Shown piece after piece: positions 34,511 to 43,113 of a stretch of 64,000 nucleotides of DNA. The stretch covers positions 310,001-374,000 of the forward strand of contig NZ_VKKZ01000021.1 of NCBI RefSeq assembly GCF_008271745.1, given 5' to 3'. Source of the stretch: Rufibacter glacialis (lineage in GTDB: Bacteria; Bacteroidota; Bacteroidia; Cytophagales; Hymenobacteraceae). Position 1 is the first letter of the stretch; every line of letters begins with the position of its first letter. Position numbers and translations under genes: made by a program. The notes under the pieces were generated by a model that searched no databases, was not told the origin of the DNA, and was given only the letters and a program-made list of their open reading frames with translations.

Positions 34511-35224
34511 ATGCCAACTCGCCGCCTTTCCATCTCTATTTCACAGCCTTGCCACCAGGATTGGGCCTCCATGACGCCACAGAATCAAAGCCGTTTTTGC
34601 CAAAATTGCCAGAAACCAGTGGTGGACTTTACTGCTATGTCAGATGAGGAGGTAGTCAATAGGTTGGCAAAAGAACATACCTGCGGGCGCTTCAGGTCAA
34701 CCCAGTTAAACCGGGAGTTGACGGCTTTTCCTGTACCACAAAGAAAATGGGCGTGGCGGCCAGTTTTGCTAGGGCTGTTTGCTTGGTTCAGCTCTAAGGC
34801 AGCAGAAGCACAGACAGTAAAAAAAGGGGAGACCATCAAAGTAGCCTCCAACGCTTCTGTGCCTTCGGTTACTACCACTACTCAACCCGCGCCAATCTCT
34901 TTGAAGGGAATAGTGTTGGACTCAGCCACTCAAGCGCCAATCATTGGAGCCTCCATTCAGCTAGCCGGAACTTCCCTTACTACAATATCTAATATGCAGG
35001 GGCAGTTTGAGCTAACCATTCCGGCTTCCATGATGCAAGCAAAAGGTGGTACCCCACTAGTGATTTTCTCTTATATAGGAATGGTGTCTGAAAGAAAAAG
35101 ACTGGATGCTTTAGCCGCAAACCTTACAAATAAAATCCTTCTTCGGCCTGACCGAACTCCTAGAGAAACGGTAACCATCACCTTGGGCATGCCCACGCTC
35201 CAGCCAACCCCCACTAAGAACTGA
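34511..35224 (+). CDS. Four-Cys N-domain, membrane anchor, CarboxypepD_reg-like protein (copy 2)
   Basis: 237 aa paralogue of the preceding gene, same three-part layout. Cys14, Cys30, Cys33 and a fourth Cys near 58 (HTCGRF) are kept, with QPCHQDWASMTPQNQSRFC and KPVVDFTAMSDEEV. The membrane segment is WAWRPVLLGLFAWFSSKA, followed by AEAQ. The sandwich starts near 131 (LKGIVLDSATQAPIIGASIQLAG) and ends VIFSYIGMVSERKRL. Probably co-transcribed with copy 1. The N-domain is better conserved between the copies than the linker. Confidence 0.75.
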   Translation: MPTRRLSISISQPCHQDWASMTPQNQSRFCQNCQKPVVDFTAMSDEEVVNRLAKEHTCGRFRSTQLNRELTAFPVPQRKWAWRPVLLGLFAWFSSKAAEAQTVKKGETIKVASNASVPSVTTTTQPAPISLKGIVLDSATQAPIIGASIQLAGTSLTTISNMQGQFELTIPASMMQAKGGTPLVIFSYIGMVSERKRLDALAANLTNKILLRPDRTPRETVTITLGMPTLQPTPTKN

Positions 35225-35295
35225 TGAGCCAAGCCCGGAACCCCTTCCGCTAAACCTGTTTCAAGCCTCTATTCCAGAAAGCACGCCCAAAACCC

Positions 35296-36483
35296 TTACC
35301 GGTTCAACACCACTCTGAACGTAGTGCCCTTGCCTACCTCTGAAGACTTCACATACAGCCGGCCCTGGTGGTAATTCTCAATGATCCGTTTGGCCAGCGC
35401 CAGTCCTAGGCCCCAACCGCGCTTCTTGGTGGTATAACCCGGCACGAACACTTCCTCCTGCTTGGTCTTGGGAATTCCTTTGCCCGTGTCCTGAATGTCC
35501 AGGGCGATGGCGTCTTTGGTGCTTGACTTGACCAGACGCAACGTGATGCTGCCTTTGCCTTCCATGGCGTCTACGGCGTTTTTGCAGATGTTCTCAATCA
35601 CCCACTCAAACAGCGGAATATTGACTTTGGCCGTGGTCTCAGGCGGGAACTCAGATTCTATGGCGAACGCCACCTTGTTAGACACCCGGTTGCGCAGGTA
35701 GCCAATGGCATTCTCCACCACCCGTTGCAAGGGCTCGTCTTTGAGCACGGGCACTGAGCCGATGTTGGAGAACCGCTCCGTGATGATCTCCAGCCGGCGC
35801 ACGTCTTTGCCCAGTTCATCTATGATAGGCTCGTTCTCAAACTTTGGGCTGCCTTTCAGGTACTCGTACCAAGCCATGAGCGAAGAGAGCGGCGTGCCCA
35901 ACTGGTGGGCAGTCTCTTTGGCCAACCCCACCCATACCCGGTTCTGCTCGGCTTTGCGCGAGTAGCTGAAGGCGTAGTAGGCGATAATGGAAAGGCAGGC
36001 AATGACCGTGAGCTGCACGTAGGGGTAGTAGCGCAGCTGGGTGAGCAACTCAGAATCCTTGTAAAAGATGTAGTTTTTGAATTCCTGCTGGTAAGAGACC
36101 ACAATGGGCTTGTGCTGGGCCTTCATCTTCTCAATCTCCCGCTTTAAAAGCCTTTTTTTCCGGCTCTCTGAAATCTTTTCGGGGATATTAAGGTTCTTAT
36201 AAGCGATGACGTTCTCTTTCTCATCGGTCTGGATCACCGGCACGGAGCGGTTGGCGTCAATGATTTCCTCCTGAATAAACACCAGGTTGTCTGAGTCTAT
36301 TTCCGCGTTGATCATGTACTTGAGGCCCTTGGCATACAAGTCAATCAACTGCTGCTCGCGCTCAGAAAGCTTGGCTACCAGCAGGTTGGTGTAGATGACG
36401 GTAGCCGCGCCAATGACCAGGGCAATGGTCATGATGAGCAGCTTCAGCCTAGATTTCTTGGAATAAATGGAGGTTGGAATCAT
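35296..36483 (-). CDS. Membrane sensor histidine kinase
   Basis: 395 aa from the ATG at 36483. Two membrane segments (about 10-33 and 160-180) flank a periplasmic sensor loop without a recognised domain. The kinase core has the H box ETAHQLGTPLSSLMAWYEYL, N box WVIENICKNAVDAM, G1 box DIQDTGKGIP and G2 box KKRGWGLGLALAKRI. No HAMP domain is evident, and no response regulator lies next to it, so it is an orphan kinase in this window. Divergent from hemA. Confidence 0.88.
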   Translation of the reverse strand: MIPTSIYSKKSRLKLLIMTIALVIGAATVIYTNLLVAKLSEREQQLIDLYAKGLKYMINAEIDSDNLVFIQEEIIDANRSVPVIQTDEKENVIAYKNLNIPEKISESRKKRLLKREIEKMKAQHKPIVVSYQQEFKNYIFYKDSELLTQLRYYPYVQLTVIACLSIIAYYAFSYSRKAEQNRVWVGLAKETAHQLGTPLSSLMAWYEYLKGSPKFENEPIIDELGKDVRRLEIITERFSNIGSVPVLKDEPLQRVVENAIGYLRNRVSNKVAFAIESEFPPETTAKVNIPLFEWVIENICKNAVDAMEGKGSITLRLVKSSTKDAIALDIQDTGKGIPKTKQEEVFVPGYTTKKRGWGLGLALAKRIIENYHQGRLYVKSSEVGKGTTFRVVLNR

Positions 36484-36635
36484 GAACAAAAACAACGCTA
36501 GAAGAGATACGCCTGTCTTCGGATTGAGTTCTCTCTAAACGAAGATAGCAGAAGAAGCGTCTATGCGCCGCAATTTGTAATGAGTATAAATAAAAGAAAG
36601 ATCTAAAAGTAATTCATTCTTAAAAGATAGCGGCG

Positions 36636-36644
36636 TAATTTTGC
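36636..36644 (+). promoter_or_regulatory. Putative -7 promoter box of hemA
   Basis: TAATTTTGC, exact TAnnTTTG match, 21 bases before the hemA ATG, implying a short leader. Confidence 0.6.
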
Positions 36645-36665
36645 ATGCTATTTTAAAACTGCCGT

Positions 36666-37940
36666 ATGCTTCACAATTTCAGAGCCGTCAGTCTTTCTTA
36701 CAAAAAAGCTCCCTTAGACATAAGAGAGCTTATCGCCTTGGATGAGGGGTCGTGCCGACAGTTCCTGCAAACGCTCAAAAATTTCATTCAGGCAACTGAC
36801 ATTTTAGTGCTTTCCACATGCAACCGCACGGAGGTGTATTATACTTCTGATGATGACTACAGCCACGAGATCGTGAAGCTGCTAGGCATCAGCAAAGGCA
36901 TTGCTAACATTTCCCAGTACCTGGATTATTTCACCATCGTGAACGAGCACGCTGATGCCGTGCAGCACCTGTTCAACGTGGCCATGGGCCTTGATGCGCA
37001 GGTGGTGGGCGACATGCAGATCTCAAACCAGGTGAAACAAGCCTACCAGTGGAGCGTGGACAACGAGGCCGCCGGCCCGTTCCTGCACCGCCTGCTGCAC
37101 ACCATCTTCTTCACCAACAAGCGCGTAGTACAGGAGACCTCGTTCAGAGACGGAGCCGCCTCCACTTCTTACGCCGCCCTGGAACTGGTAGAAACCCTCA
37201 CCGCTGAGATCGCCAACCCCAACATATTGGTGGTAGGCCTGGGTGAGATTGGCGCTGATGTGTGCCGCCACCTTTCTGACTCCAACTTCCAGAACGTGAA
37301 GATCTCTAACCGCACCAAAGCCAAAGCCGAGATACTGGCCGAGGAGTGTGGCCTGGAGGTGGTGCCGTTTGAGAACCTGGTGGAAGCCATGAAGGCCGCC
37401 GATGTCATCATCTCCTCCGTAGCCCGCGACGAACCGTTCTTCACCAAAGAGATGGTGAGCCGCCTGAACGTGCTTACCTACAAGTTCTTCATTGACTTGA
37501 GCGTTCCGCGCAGCGTGGAGCCGCAGATTGAGCAGATCCCGGGCGTGTTGGTGTACAACATTGACGCCATCCAGAACAAAGCCTCTGAGGCCCTGCAACG
37601 CAGATTAGAGGCCGTTCCGCAGGTAAAGCAGATCATCAAAGAGTCCATTGCCGGATTTGAGGACTGGAGCAAGGAGATGAACGTGTCCCCTACCATCCAG
37701 AAACTGAAGAACGCCTTGGAGACCATCCGTCAGGAAGAGATGGCCCGCTACCTGAAGAAGCTTTCCCCGCAGGAAGCCAAGCACATGGATGACGTGACCA
37801 AGTCCATGATGCAGAAGATCATCAAGTTACCGGTGCTGCAATTGAAAGCCGCCTGCAAACGCGGCGAAGCCGAAACCCTGATTGACGTGCTCACAGATCT
37901 ATTTGACCTGGAGAAGCAGTCTTCTGAGGCGCACGCTTAG
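36666..37940 (+). CDS. hemA: Glutamyl-tRNA reductase
   Basis: 424 aa, full length. The catalytic Cys is in LVLSTCNRTEVYY (near residue 52). GLDAQVVGDMQISNQVKQAY corresponds to the GExQILGQVK region, and VVGLGEIGADVCRHL is the NADPH site with SNRTKAKAEILAEE after it. The C-terminal dimerisation helices are complete. It reduces glutamyl-tRNA to glutamate-1-semialdehyde, the first step of C5 heme synthesis. No other hem genes are adjacent. Confidence 0.95.
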   Translation: MLHNFRAVSLSYKKAPLDIRELIALDEGSCRQFLQTLKNFIQATDILVLSTCNRTEVYYTSDDDYSHEIVKLLGISKGIANISQYLDYFTIVNEHADAVQHLFNVAMGLDAQVVGDMQISNQVKQAYQWSVDNEAAGPFLHRLLHTIFFTNKRVVQETSFRDGAASTSYAALELVETLTAEIANPNILVVGLGEIGADVCRHLSDSNFQNVKISNRTKAKAEILAEECGLEVVPFENLVEAMKAADVIISSVARDEPFFTKEMVSRLNVLTYKFFIDLSVPRSVEPQIEQIPGVLVYNIDAIQNKASEALQRRLEAVPQVKQIIKESIAGFEDWSKEMNVSPTIQKLKNALETIRQEEMARYLKKLSPQEAKHMDDVTKSMMQKIIKLPVLQLKAACKRGEAETLIDVLTDLFDLEKQSSEAHA

Positions 37941-37970
37941 ACCCCATTTTCATAAAATCACCGTAAAAGC

Positions 37971-38002
37971 GGGACATTCCTCACAGAGTGTCCCTCTTTT
38001 TT
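37971..38002 (+). terminator. Weak terminator-like hairpin after hemA
   Basis: GGGACA (37971-37976) pairs with TGTCCC ahead of a CTTTTTT run. Short stem but good T tract, 30 bases past the hemA stop. Confidence 0.6.
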
Positions 38003-38079
38003 ATGCCTATGACAGATGTAGAGACTAGGTACCGCCTTGTCTCCCACGCATACCTGGTCCATGCTGGGATATACGATCA

Positions 38080-38151
38080 GCAGGGGCAATTCCTGGTGGT
38101 TGCCCTTTCCGTTCATCCCCGTGAAGGGCAACTACTAGGGATTGCCCCTGC
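38080..38151. repeat. Inverted repeat, 28-base arms (AGGGGCAA...TTGCCC type)
   Basis: Left arm 38080-38107 and right arm 38124-38151 are reverse complements with a few differences, around a 16-base loop. It lies in the 316-base gap between hemA and the NAGPA gene. A related single arm is found at 47424-47457. The short frame running through it (37988-38260) is not considered coding. Confidence 0.7.
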
Positions 38152-38256
38152 ATTTCAGGTCTCCTTTCTAAAATCAGACGGAAAACCAGCCCCACATAGA
38201 CGAAGGTTTTACGCCACTGTTACCCAAACCACAAGGTTAGTCTTTATATTGGCGCC

Positions 38257-39210
38257 ATGAAAAGATTGCTCCTCCCCTTTACTGCCCTCCTGGTCTCTTT
38301 TGCCGGTTTTGCTCAGGTGAAATGGACTCCCTCCGCGCAACATCAACAAGGCCTTCCGGCAACGGTGAAGGTATTCACCACGTCAGACTCCCTGGATGGC
38401 AAACCGTTTAAAGCCTATTATCTGGAAGCCGACCTGAAAGACCCTAAACTGGAGGTTCTTACCCAGGTAGGCAACGGCAAGCGGTACACGCCCCGGCAAT
38501 ACTATGAGCAGGAAACCGGCAACGTGCTGGCCACGGTCAACACTACGTTCTTCTCCTTCGCTGATAACCGCAACCTGAACCTGGTCATCAACAACGGCAA
38601 GGTACTGGCCCCGCAGGCATCGGTGCGCCGTAAGAACCCCAAGGGTACAGACACCCTCACCTTCCACCCCACTACCGGCGCCATCGGGTTCTTCCGGAAC
38701 CGCACCGCAGATGTGGCCTGGGCCTATAACGTGGGCAAGAAAAAGAAAACCATGGCCTTGGCTGCGCCCTACAACATCAACGCAGGGGAGCGCCCCGCCC
38801 CAGAGCCGTCTAAACGCACCGTGAAAGGCATGAAACGCTGGAAGCCCCAAGTGGCCGTGGGCGGCGGACCGGTGCTGGTGCAAGACGGCAAACCCCATAT
38901 CACCGCCGAAGAGGAGATGCGCGGCGGCGCTGGCTTTAGGGGGCTTAATCCGCGCACCGTCATGGGCTACACCCCAGATAATAAATTGATCATCCTCATG
39001 GTGGAAGGCCGCCACAAAGGCGTGGCCGAAGGTGCCACCTTGGACCAACTAGCCAAACTGATGGTGGACCTGGGCTGCCAGGAAGCCTTGAACATGGACG
39101 GCGGCGGCTCCAGTGCGCTCTACATCAAAGGCAAAGACACCATCAAACCCTCAGACAAAGAAGGCCAGCGGCCCGTACCGGCCGTGCTGGTATTGAAGTA
39201 TAAAGAGTAA
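38257..39210 (+). CDS. Exported phosphodiester glycosidase (NAGPA domain) protein
   Basis: 317 aa. Signal peptide MKRLLLPFTALLVSFAGFAQ. The rest is a NAGPA/DUF2233 domain: VLATVNTTFFSFADNRNLN (start), PQVAVGGGPVLVQDG (middle), RTVMGYTPDNKLIILMVEGR and the terminal NMDGGGSSALYI. The family was named after the enzyme uncovering mannose-6-phosphate in animals; bacterial members are secreted and may cleave phosphodiester-linked sugars in exopolymers. Substrate unknown. A TATATTGG box sits just upstream. Confidence 0.85.
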   Translation: MKRLLLPFTALLVSFAGFAQVKWTPSAQHQQGLPATVKVFTTSDSLDGKPFKAYYLEADLKDPKLEVLTQVGNGKRYTPRQYYEQETGNVLATVNTTFFSFADNRNLNLVINNGKVLAPQASVRRKNPKGTDTLTFHPTTGAIGFFRNRTADVAWAYNVGKKKKTMALAAPYNINAGERPAPEPSKRTVKGMKRWKPQVAVGGGPVLVQDGKPHITAEEEMRGGAGFRGLNPRTVMGYTPDNKLIILMVEGRHKGVAEGATLDQLAKLMVDLGCQEALNMDGGGSSALYIKGKDTIKPSDKEGQRPVPAVLVLKYKE

Positions 39211-39286
39211 AGAATATCGTTACTTGAAATCCTAAACCCGTTTACTGCATGATTTTCAGAAAACAAGCCAAAATGGGTATTGGCGT

Positions 39287-39973
39287 TTATAACAGCCGTT
39301 GTAAAAGGCTTTCACGGTAGCTGGGCGACACGGGAATGCATTTACCCCCTAACGTGACTTGGTGCCGCTCAATCTTTTCTATCTTGTCAATGGCCACCAG
39401 AAAGGATCTATGCACCTTCGCAAACTGCTCCTCCGGCAGTTTCTCCTGCGCCTCGGCCAAGGTCATACGGGTAAGCGTGCGGCGTTGGGGCTCATGGAAT
39501 GTGAGGTAGTTATCATCGGCCTCAATGTAGAGCAACCCCGTTAAATTGATCCGTTCCCAATCATAGCCCACTTTCACGAACAGATACTCAGGCGCGGGAT
39601 CCCCGGTAGTTGCTTCTGACTTCTGCTGCTGTTCCTGTGCCCTAGTGCAGGCTTGCAAGAACCGCGGGAAGGTGATCGGCTTCAGCAGATAGTCTGTGAC
39701 GGCCAAATCAAACCCATCCAGTGCGTACTCTGAGAAAGCGGTAGTGAAGATAATGCTGGTCTGCTTCCCTATCAGTTTTGCCACTTCTACCCCGGTGATG
39801 TCAGGCATCTTTATATCCAGGAAGATCAAGTCTATGGGGTGTTGTCGCAAATAGGCCAACGCTTCAGTGGCGCTCACGAAGGTGGCTTCTAATTGGAGAA
39901 ACGGAACCTTCTGGCCGTGGTCCTGCAGAATGGCCAAGGCAATGGGCTCGTCGTCTAGGGCAATACAACGCAT
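39287..39973 (-). CDS. LytTR response regulator
   Basis: 228 aa. Receiver domain (1-120): acidic pair D7/D8, phospho-acceptor D53 in LIFLDIKMPDITG, Thr in IFTTAFSEYALDGF and Lys in LLKPI. A LytTR DNA-binding domain (about 128-228) follows (FVKVGYDWERINLTGLLYIEADDNYLTFH, then FAKVHRSFLVAIDKIEKIE). It would be phosphorylated by the LytS-like kinase encoded two genes upstream in the same operon; targets are unknown. It is 20 bases after the TlpA gene. Confidence 0.92.
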   Translation of the reverse strand: MRCIALDDEPIALAILQDHGQKVPFLQLEATFVSATEALAYLRQHPIDLIFLDIKMPDITGVEVAKLIGKQTSIIFTTAFSEYALDGFDLAVTDYLLKPITFPRFLQACTRAQEQQQKSEATTGDPAPEYLFVKVGYDWERINLTGLLYIEADDNYLTFHEPQRRTLTRMTLAEAQEKLPEEQFAKVHRSFLVAIDKIEKIERHQVTLGGKCIPVSPSYRESLLQRLL

Positions 39974-39993
39974 GCGGATGGACGGCTAAAGGG

Positions 39994-41484
39994 TTATAGC
40001 AAAGATTCAATTTGCCTGTACAGAGCTTCTTTGGCCGAGGGCCGTTGGGCTTGGATGGTCACGACATTTCCGGTTTTGTCAATGAGCAGGTAAGATGGGA
40101 AGATCATTGTTCCGTTGGCTGCATAGAGTTTCTGAAAGTACTGTTCCAGCTTTTTGTTGCCCAACACGTGCCTACCTGTTAACCCATAGAATTTGATGGT
40201 TTCCTGCCACGTCTTCTGTGGGTTGACGCTGTGCTCAAAAGCAATATACACAAAATCAACAGGCTTGCCTCGGAAGCGTTCGTGTAAGGCTTTCGCGTGG
40301 GCGAACTCCTCGCGGCAGGGGCCGCACCAGCTTCCCCATAGGTCCACGTACACGACTTTACCCTGGTGCGCTGGCAGAATATCCTCCAACCGCTGAAGGG
40401 AGTCGGAATACTGGGTCAGTTGGATGCCTGCTTCGTTTCCTTCTTTCCGGCTCTGCCAGAAACGTTGCATCTGTTGCTCTATATGCTTTCGGTATTTACT
40501 GGCCGGAAAACGCGCCACAAAATCATCGTACGCCTCCTGCTGATAGGCTAACTCCCCAGCCAGTATGCCGTTGTTCAGGAAAGAAGCCAGCCCACTTTCC
40601 AGCGCAGGTCCGCTTAGCCCGTGTACCAGCGCCTTGTATTCCCAAAAGCGTTCGCCCTTTTCCTTTATTTCGGTTAAAGCCACTGCGAAAGGTTTCTGAA
40701 AGATTTCTTCCACCACCTTCGCAAACTCCGCTTTGGAAGCTGCCGACACCTCTAGAAAGCGCGGATAATAGGCTAGCAGCTCTTGATAGAAATAGCTGGG
40801 TACGGCAGCGGCGTTGGAAATGGGCTGGGCGGCATGGGCTTTCTGCAATGCCTGTCGCCATTCCTCTCGGCCAGAAGCCGACCGGCTGCGGCCGCCCCAC
40901 ACATTGTTCGCATAGGTGAGGCGCCATAGTTTCGCGACCGGGTAATACTGGATATCGGCCTGGGTCATTTGTATAAACGCTGGGGAAAATACGCGCTTGC
41001 GGTTAGCTAATTGGGTAGCGACCATCCGCTGGTTCTGGCCTATGGCCAATAAGATCTGGGCAGGCGCGGTCAAAGTGTCATTCCAGGTCTCCGGCCCCAA
41101 GCGGTACCGCGTGAGTCCCAACTCCTGCCGGAATTGGTTTTCCTTTCTGAGACTGCCGCCAAACTGGATGTCCGCAGGAAAGGTTTTCCAATCAATAGAG
41201 AGTTCCAGGCTTTTCCGGGGCTTGGCGTACAGGTACACCCTATGACCAGCGTAGTCTAGGAAAATGACTTGGGGCTTTTGTACGGGTAGCGTTACAGCGA
41301 ATTTACCTTGGGCATCTGGCTGCACCTCTTTGGAATTGGAAGCATGGAACCAAGCATCGAACGGCACGTTAACCGTTATTGCCGTTCCCGGACGGGCATT
41401 CTGAATTTGGCCTGAGAGCCGCAGTTGGGCTTGCGCCTGCCCAAAACAACAGCAGCAAGCCACTAGAAAGTAAAACAGTTTCAT
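39994..41484 (-). CDS. TlpA-type thioredoxin-fold protein with DUF4369-like N-terminus
   Basis: 496 aa. Signal peptide (MKLFYFLVACCCCFGQAQAQ, with a Cys cluster that might also serve as lipobox). The N-terminal beta-rich domain (about 20-110) resembles DUF4369; a helical middle follows. The C-terminal thioredoxin domain (about 350-496) has the redox motif WGSWCGPCREEF. It would act as a periplasmic thiol oxidoreductase. Unusually, it is encoded between a LytS-like kinase and its LytTR regulator, suggesting that the two-component pair either controls it or is informed by it. Confidence 0.85.
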   Translation of the reverse strand: MKLFYFLVACCCCFGQAQAQLRLSGQIQNARPGTAITVNVPFDAWFHASNSKEVQPDAQGKFAVTLPVQKPQVIFLDYAGHRVYLYAKPRKSLELSIDWKTFPADIQFGGSLRKENQFRQELGLTRYRLGPETWNDTLTAPAQILLAIGQNQRMVATQLANRKRVFSPAFIQMTQADIQYYPVAKLWRLTYANNVWGGRSRSASGREEWRQALQKAHAAQPISNAAAVPSYFYQELLAYYPRFLEVSAASKAEFAKVVEEIFQKPFAVALTEIKEKGERFWEYKALVHGLSGPALESGLASFLNNGILAGELAYQQEAYDDFVARFPASKYRKHIEQQMQRFWQSRKEGNEAGIQLTQYSDSLQRLEDILPAHQGKVVYVDLWGSWCGPCREEFAHAKALHERFRGKPVDFVYIAFEHSVNPQKTWQETIKFYGLTGRHVLGNKKLEQYFQKLYAANGTMIFPSYLLIDKTGNVVTIQAQRPSAKEALYRQIESLL

Positions 41485-41535
41485 GACACAGGACTTTAGG
41501 TAAGGAAGAAGGGCACCTTAAGAAAAGCAAAAGAG

Positions 41536-42597
41536 TTAACTGAGGTCCAGATGTAAGCTGACAGTGAACGTGCCGTTTTGGGAGATCTGTAACTGGTGAC
41601 GCCTTGGGTAGAGCAACTCCAGTCGTTTGCGCACGTGCGCGATACCGGCTCCGTGATCGGTTTGGCGTTCGGGAAGCAGTTGGTTTTCCACGAGTAGGTC
41701 CAGCTTCCGGCCTTTCACTTCCGCCCGCAGGCGCACAAAGCAATTCTGCTCCAGACTGATCCCGTACTTAAAGGCATTCTCCACAAACGGAATCAGCAAC
41801 AGCGGGGCAATGGAGGCTGGTTGCCCGTCATACATGATGTCTGTCTGTAGGCTCATGTTGGCCCGGTCCGGTAAACGGATGCGCTGCAACTGTAGGTATT
41901 CCTCCAGAAATCGGAGTTCATGGGAAACATCCGTGAAATTTTGCTGGGCTTCGGTGAGCACGTACCGCATTATGCCTGAGAGTTGGGCTACGCTCTGGGC
42001 CGTTTTCTCGGCTTTCTCCTGCAGGGCGGTGCCGTAAAGGTTATTGAGCGTGTTGAAGAAGAAATGAGGATTCAACTGGGCTTTGAGGGCGTCTAACTCG
42101 GCTTGGGTGTGCTGGCTTGAGGTTTCTACCTGCCTTAGTTTCTGGTTGAAGGCATAACGAACCAGCGCGTAAAAGAAAGAATAGGCCAACAGCAATAGAA
42201 AAGGCACGATAAATTGCATCGCATGTAACCGTAGGTTAAAGGAAATGCCCCCTTTCCACCACACAAACAACACTCCCAGCACTACCCCCAACGCCAGCAA
42301 TACGGAAGCTAGGATATACGCCCTTACACCTCTTCGTTTTAGAACCAGATGATAATTCACTTCTACCAGAAATGGGGTTATTACCAAGATGAATCCCCCG
42401 GAATCAAAGTTGGCGCTTAAGAACCTGTTCCAAGTTGTTAGAGGCGCACCCTCAGCCAGGAACAGAAAGTGTCCTTCTGTGGCTACCCGGTAGGCATACG
42501 CACCGGAATCATACAGATTGAATAAAAACCACACCAGAAAGCCATGAAGGAGGGCCTGTTGCCAAATTGAAAGACGGAGAAAGTTGTTGAGCTTCAT
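41536..42597 (-). CDS. LytS-like sensor histidine kinase (His_kinase/HATPase)
   Basis: About 353 aa from the ATG at 42597 (MKLNNFLRLSIWQQALL); a start at 42621 adds eight residues. Four membrane spans (about 10-155), then a coiled helix and the His-kinase box LKAQLNPHFFFNTLNNLYGTA with the phospho-accepting His. The HATPase part has LLLIPFVENAFKYGIS (N box) and a G box in DHGAGIAHVRKRLELLY. First gene of a three-gene operon with the TlpA and LytTR genes. The ligand is unknown. Confidence 0.9.
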   Translation of the reverse strand: MKLNNFLRLSIWQQALLHGFLVWFLFNLYDSGAYAYRVATEGHFLFLAEGAPLTTWNRFLSANFDSGGFILVITPFLVEVNYHLVLKRRGVRAYILASVLLALGVVLGVLFVWWKGGISFNLRLHAMQFIVPFLLLLAYSFFYALVRYAFNQKLRQVETSSQHTQAELDALKAQLNPHFFFNTLNNLYGTALQEKAEKTAQSVAQLSGIMRYVLTEAQQNFTDVSHELRFLEEYLQLQRIRLPDRANMSLQTDIMYDGQPASIAPLLLIPFVENAFKYGISLEQNCFVRLRAEVKGRKLDLLVENQLLPERQTDHGAGIAHVRKRLELLYPRRHQLQISQNGTFTVSLHLDLS

Positions 42598-42716
42598 TTG
42601 CTTTGAGGTTATCTGGTTCAAAGCAATCCAACTTTGGGCAGGTCTGCAACTAAATGGGGTGAAGCCCGGCAGGTCTGTGGCGAAATCTGCTTAGTAGAAT
42701 GCAAAGGGCAAAATAA

Positions 42717-42760
42717 AACCGTTTCTGGCCTACTTTCTAGAAAAAAGGCTGGAAACGGTT
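42717..42760 (-). terminator. Hairpin of the dispersed family, after the arsR-type gene
   Basis: AACCGTTTC (42717-42725) pairs with GAAACGGTT (42752-42760), with further inner pairing through TGGCC/GGCT. It lies 45 bases past the stop of the minus-strand regulator gene and ahead of the kinase operon. T residues follow only sparsely. Confidence 0.6.
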
Positions 42761-42804
42761 CCGGGGAATACTTACTTGATGGGGGAACTAGGCAAGCAGG
42801 AAAG

Positions 42805-43113
42805 TTACAGGTCTCCGCAACACTCCTCCAGGCAGTCTATCACATCAATCAGCTTGGGGATAGAAAGGGAATAATAGATTTTGGTGCCTACCTTGAAAGA
42901 CGAGAGAACCCCCTTGTCTTTCAGCGTGATCAGATGCTGAGAGGCAATAGCCTGCGGAAGATCCAGGTAATTATAGATCTCCGTCACAGTCATCTTATCT
43001 TCCTTACCCAGAAGATCCACTATGGCCAACCTTTTTGGGTGCGCCAACACTTTGAGCATAGACGCCGCCTTATCTATCTTCTTAGACTCCACTCTGGATA
43101 ATAAACTTTTCAT
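42805..43113 (-). CDS. ArsR/SmtB-family winged-helix regulator
   Basis: 102 aa. Winged helix with MLKVLAHPKRLAIVDLL (helix 1-2), MTVTEIYNYLDLPQAIASQHLITLKDKGVLSSFKVG (recognition helix and wing) and IYYSLSIPKL. The typical ELCVC metal site in the recognition region is absent, but the extreme C-terminus is CLEECCGDL, three Cys and two acidic residues that could bind metal or sense thiols (inference). No obvious target gene is adjacent; it is followed by the kinase operon. Confidence 0.85.
   Translation of the reverse strand: MKSLLSRVESKKIDKAASMLKVLAHPKRLAIVDLLGKEDKMTVTEIYNYLDLPQAIASQHLITLKDKGVLSSFKVGTKIYYSLSIPKLIDVIDCLEECCGDL

Noticed and set aside
37988-38260. 90-codon ORF between hemA and the NAGPA gene
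   Set aside because: It runs through a long inverted repeat, overlaps the next start codon and has no recognisable protein features.
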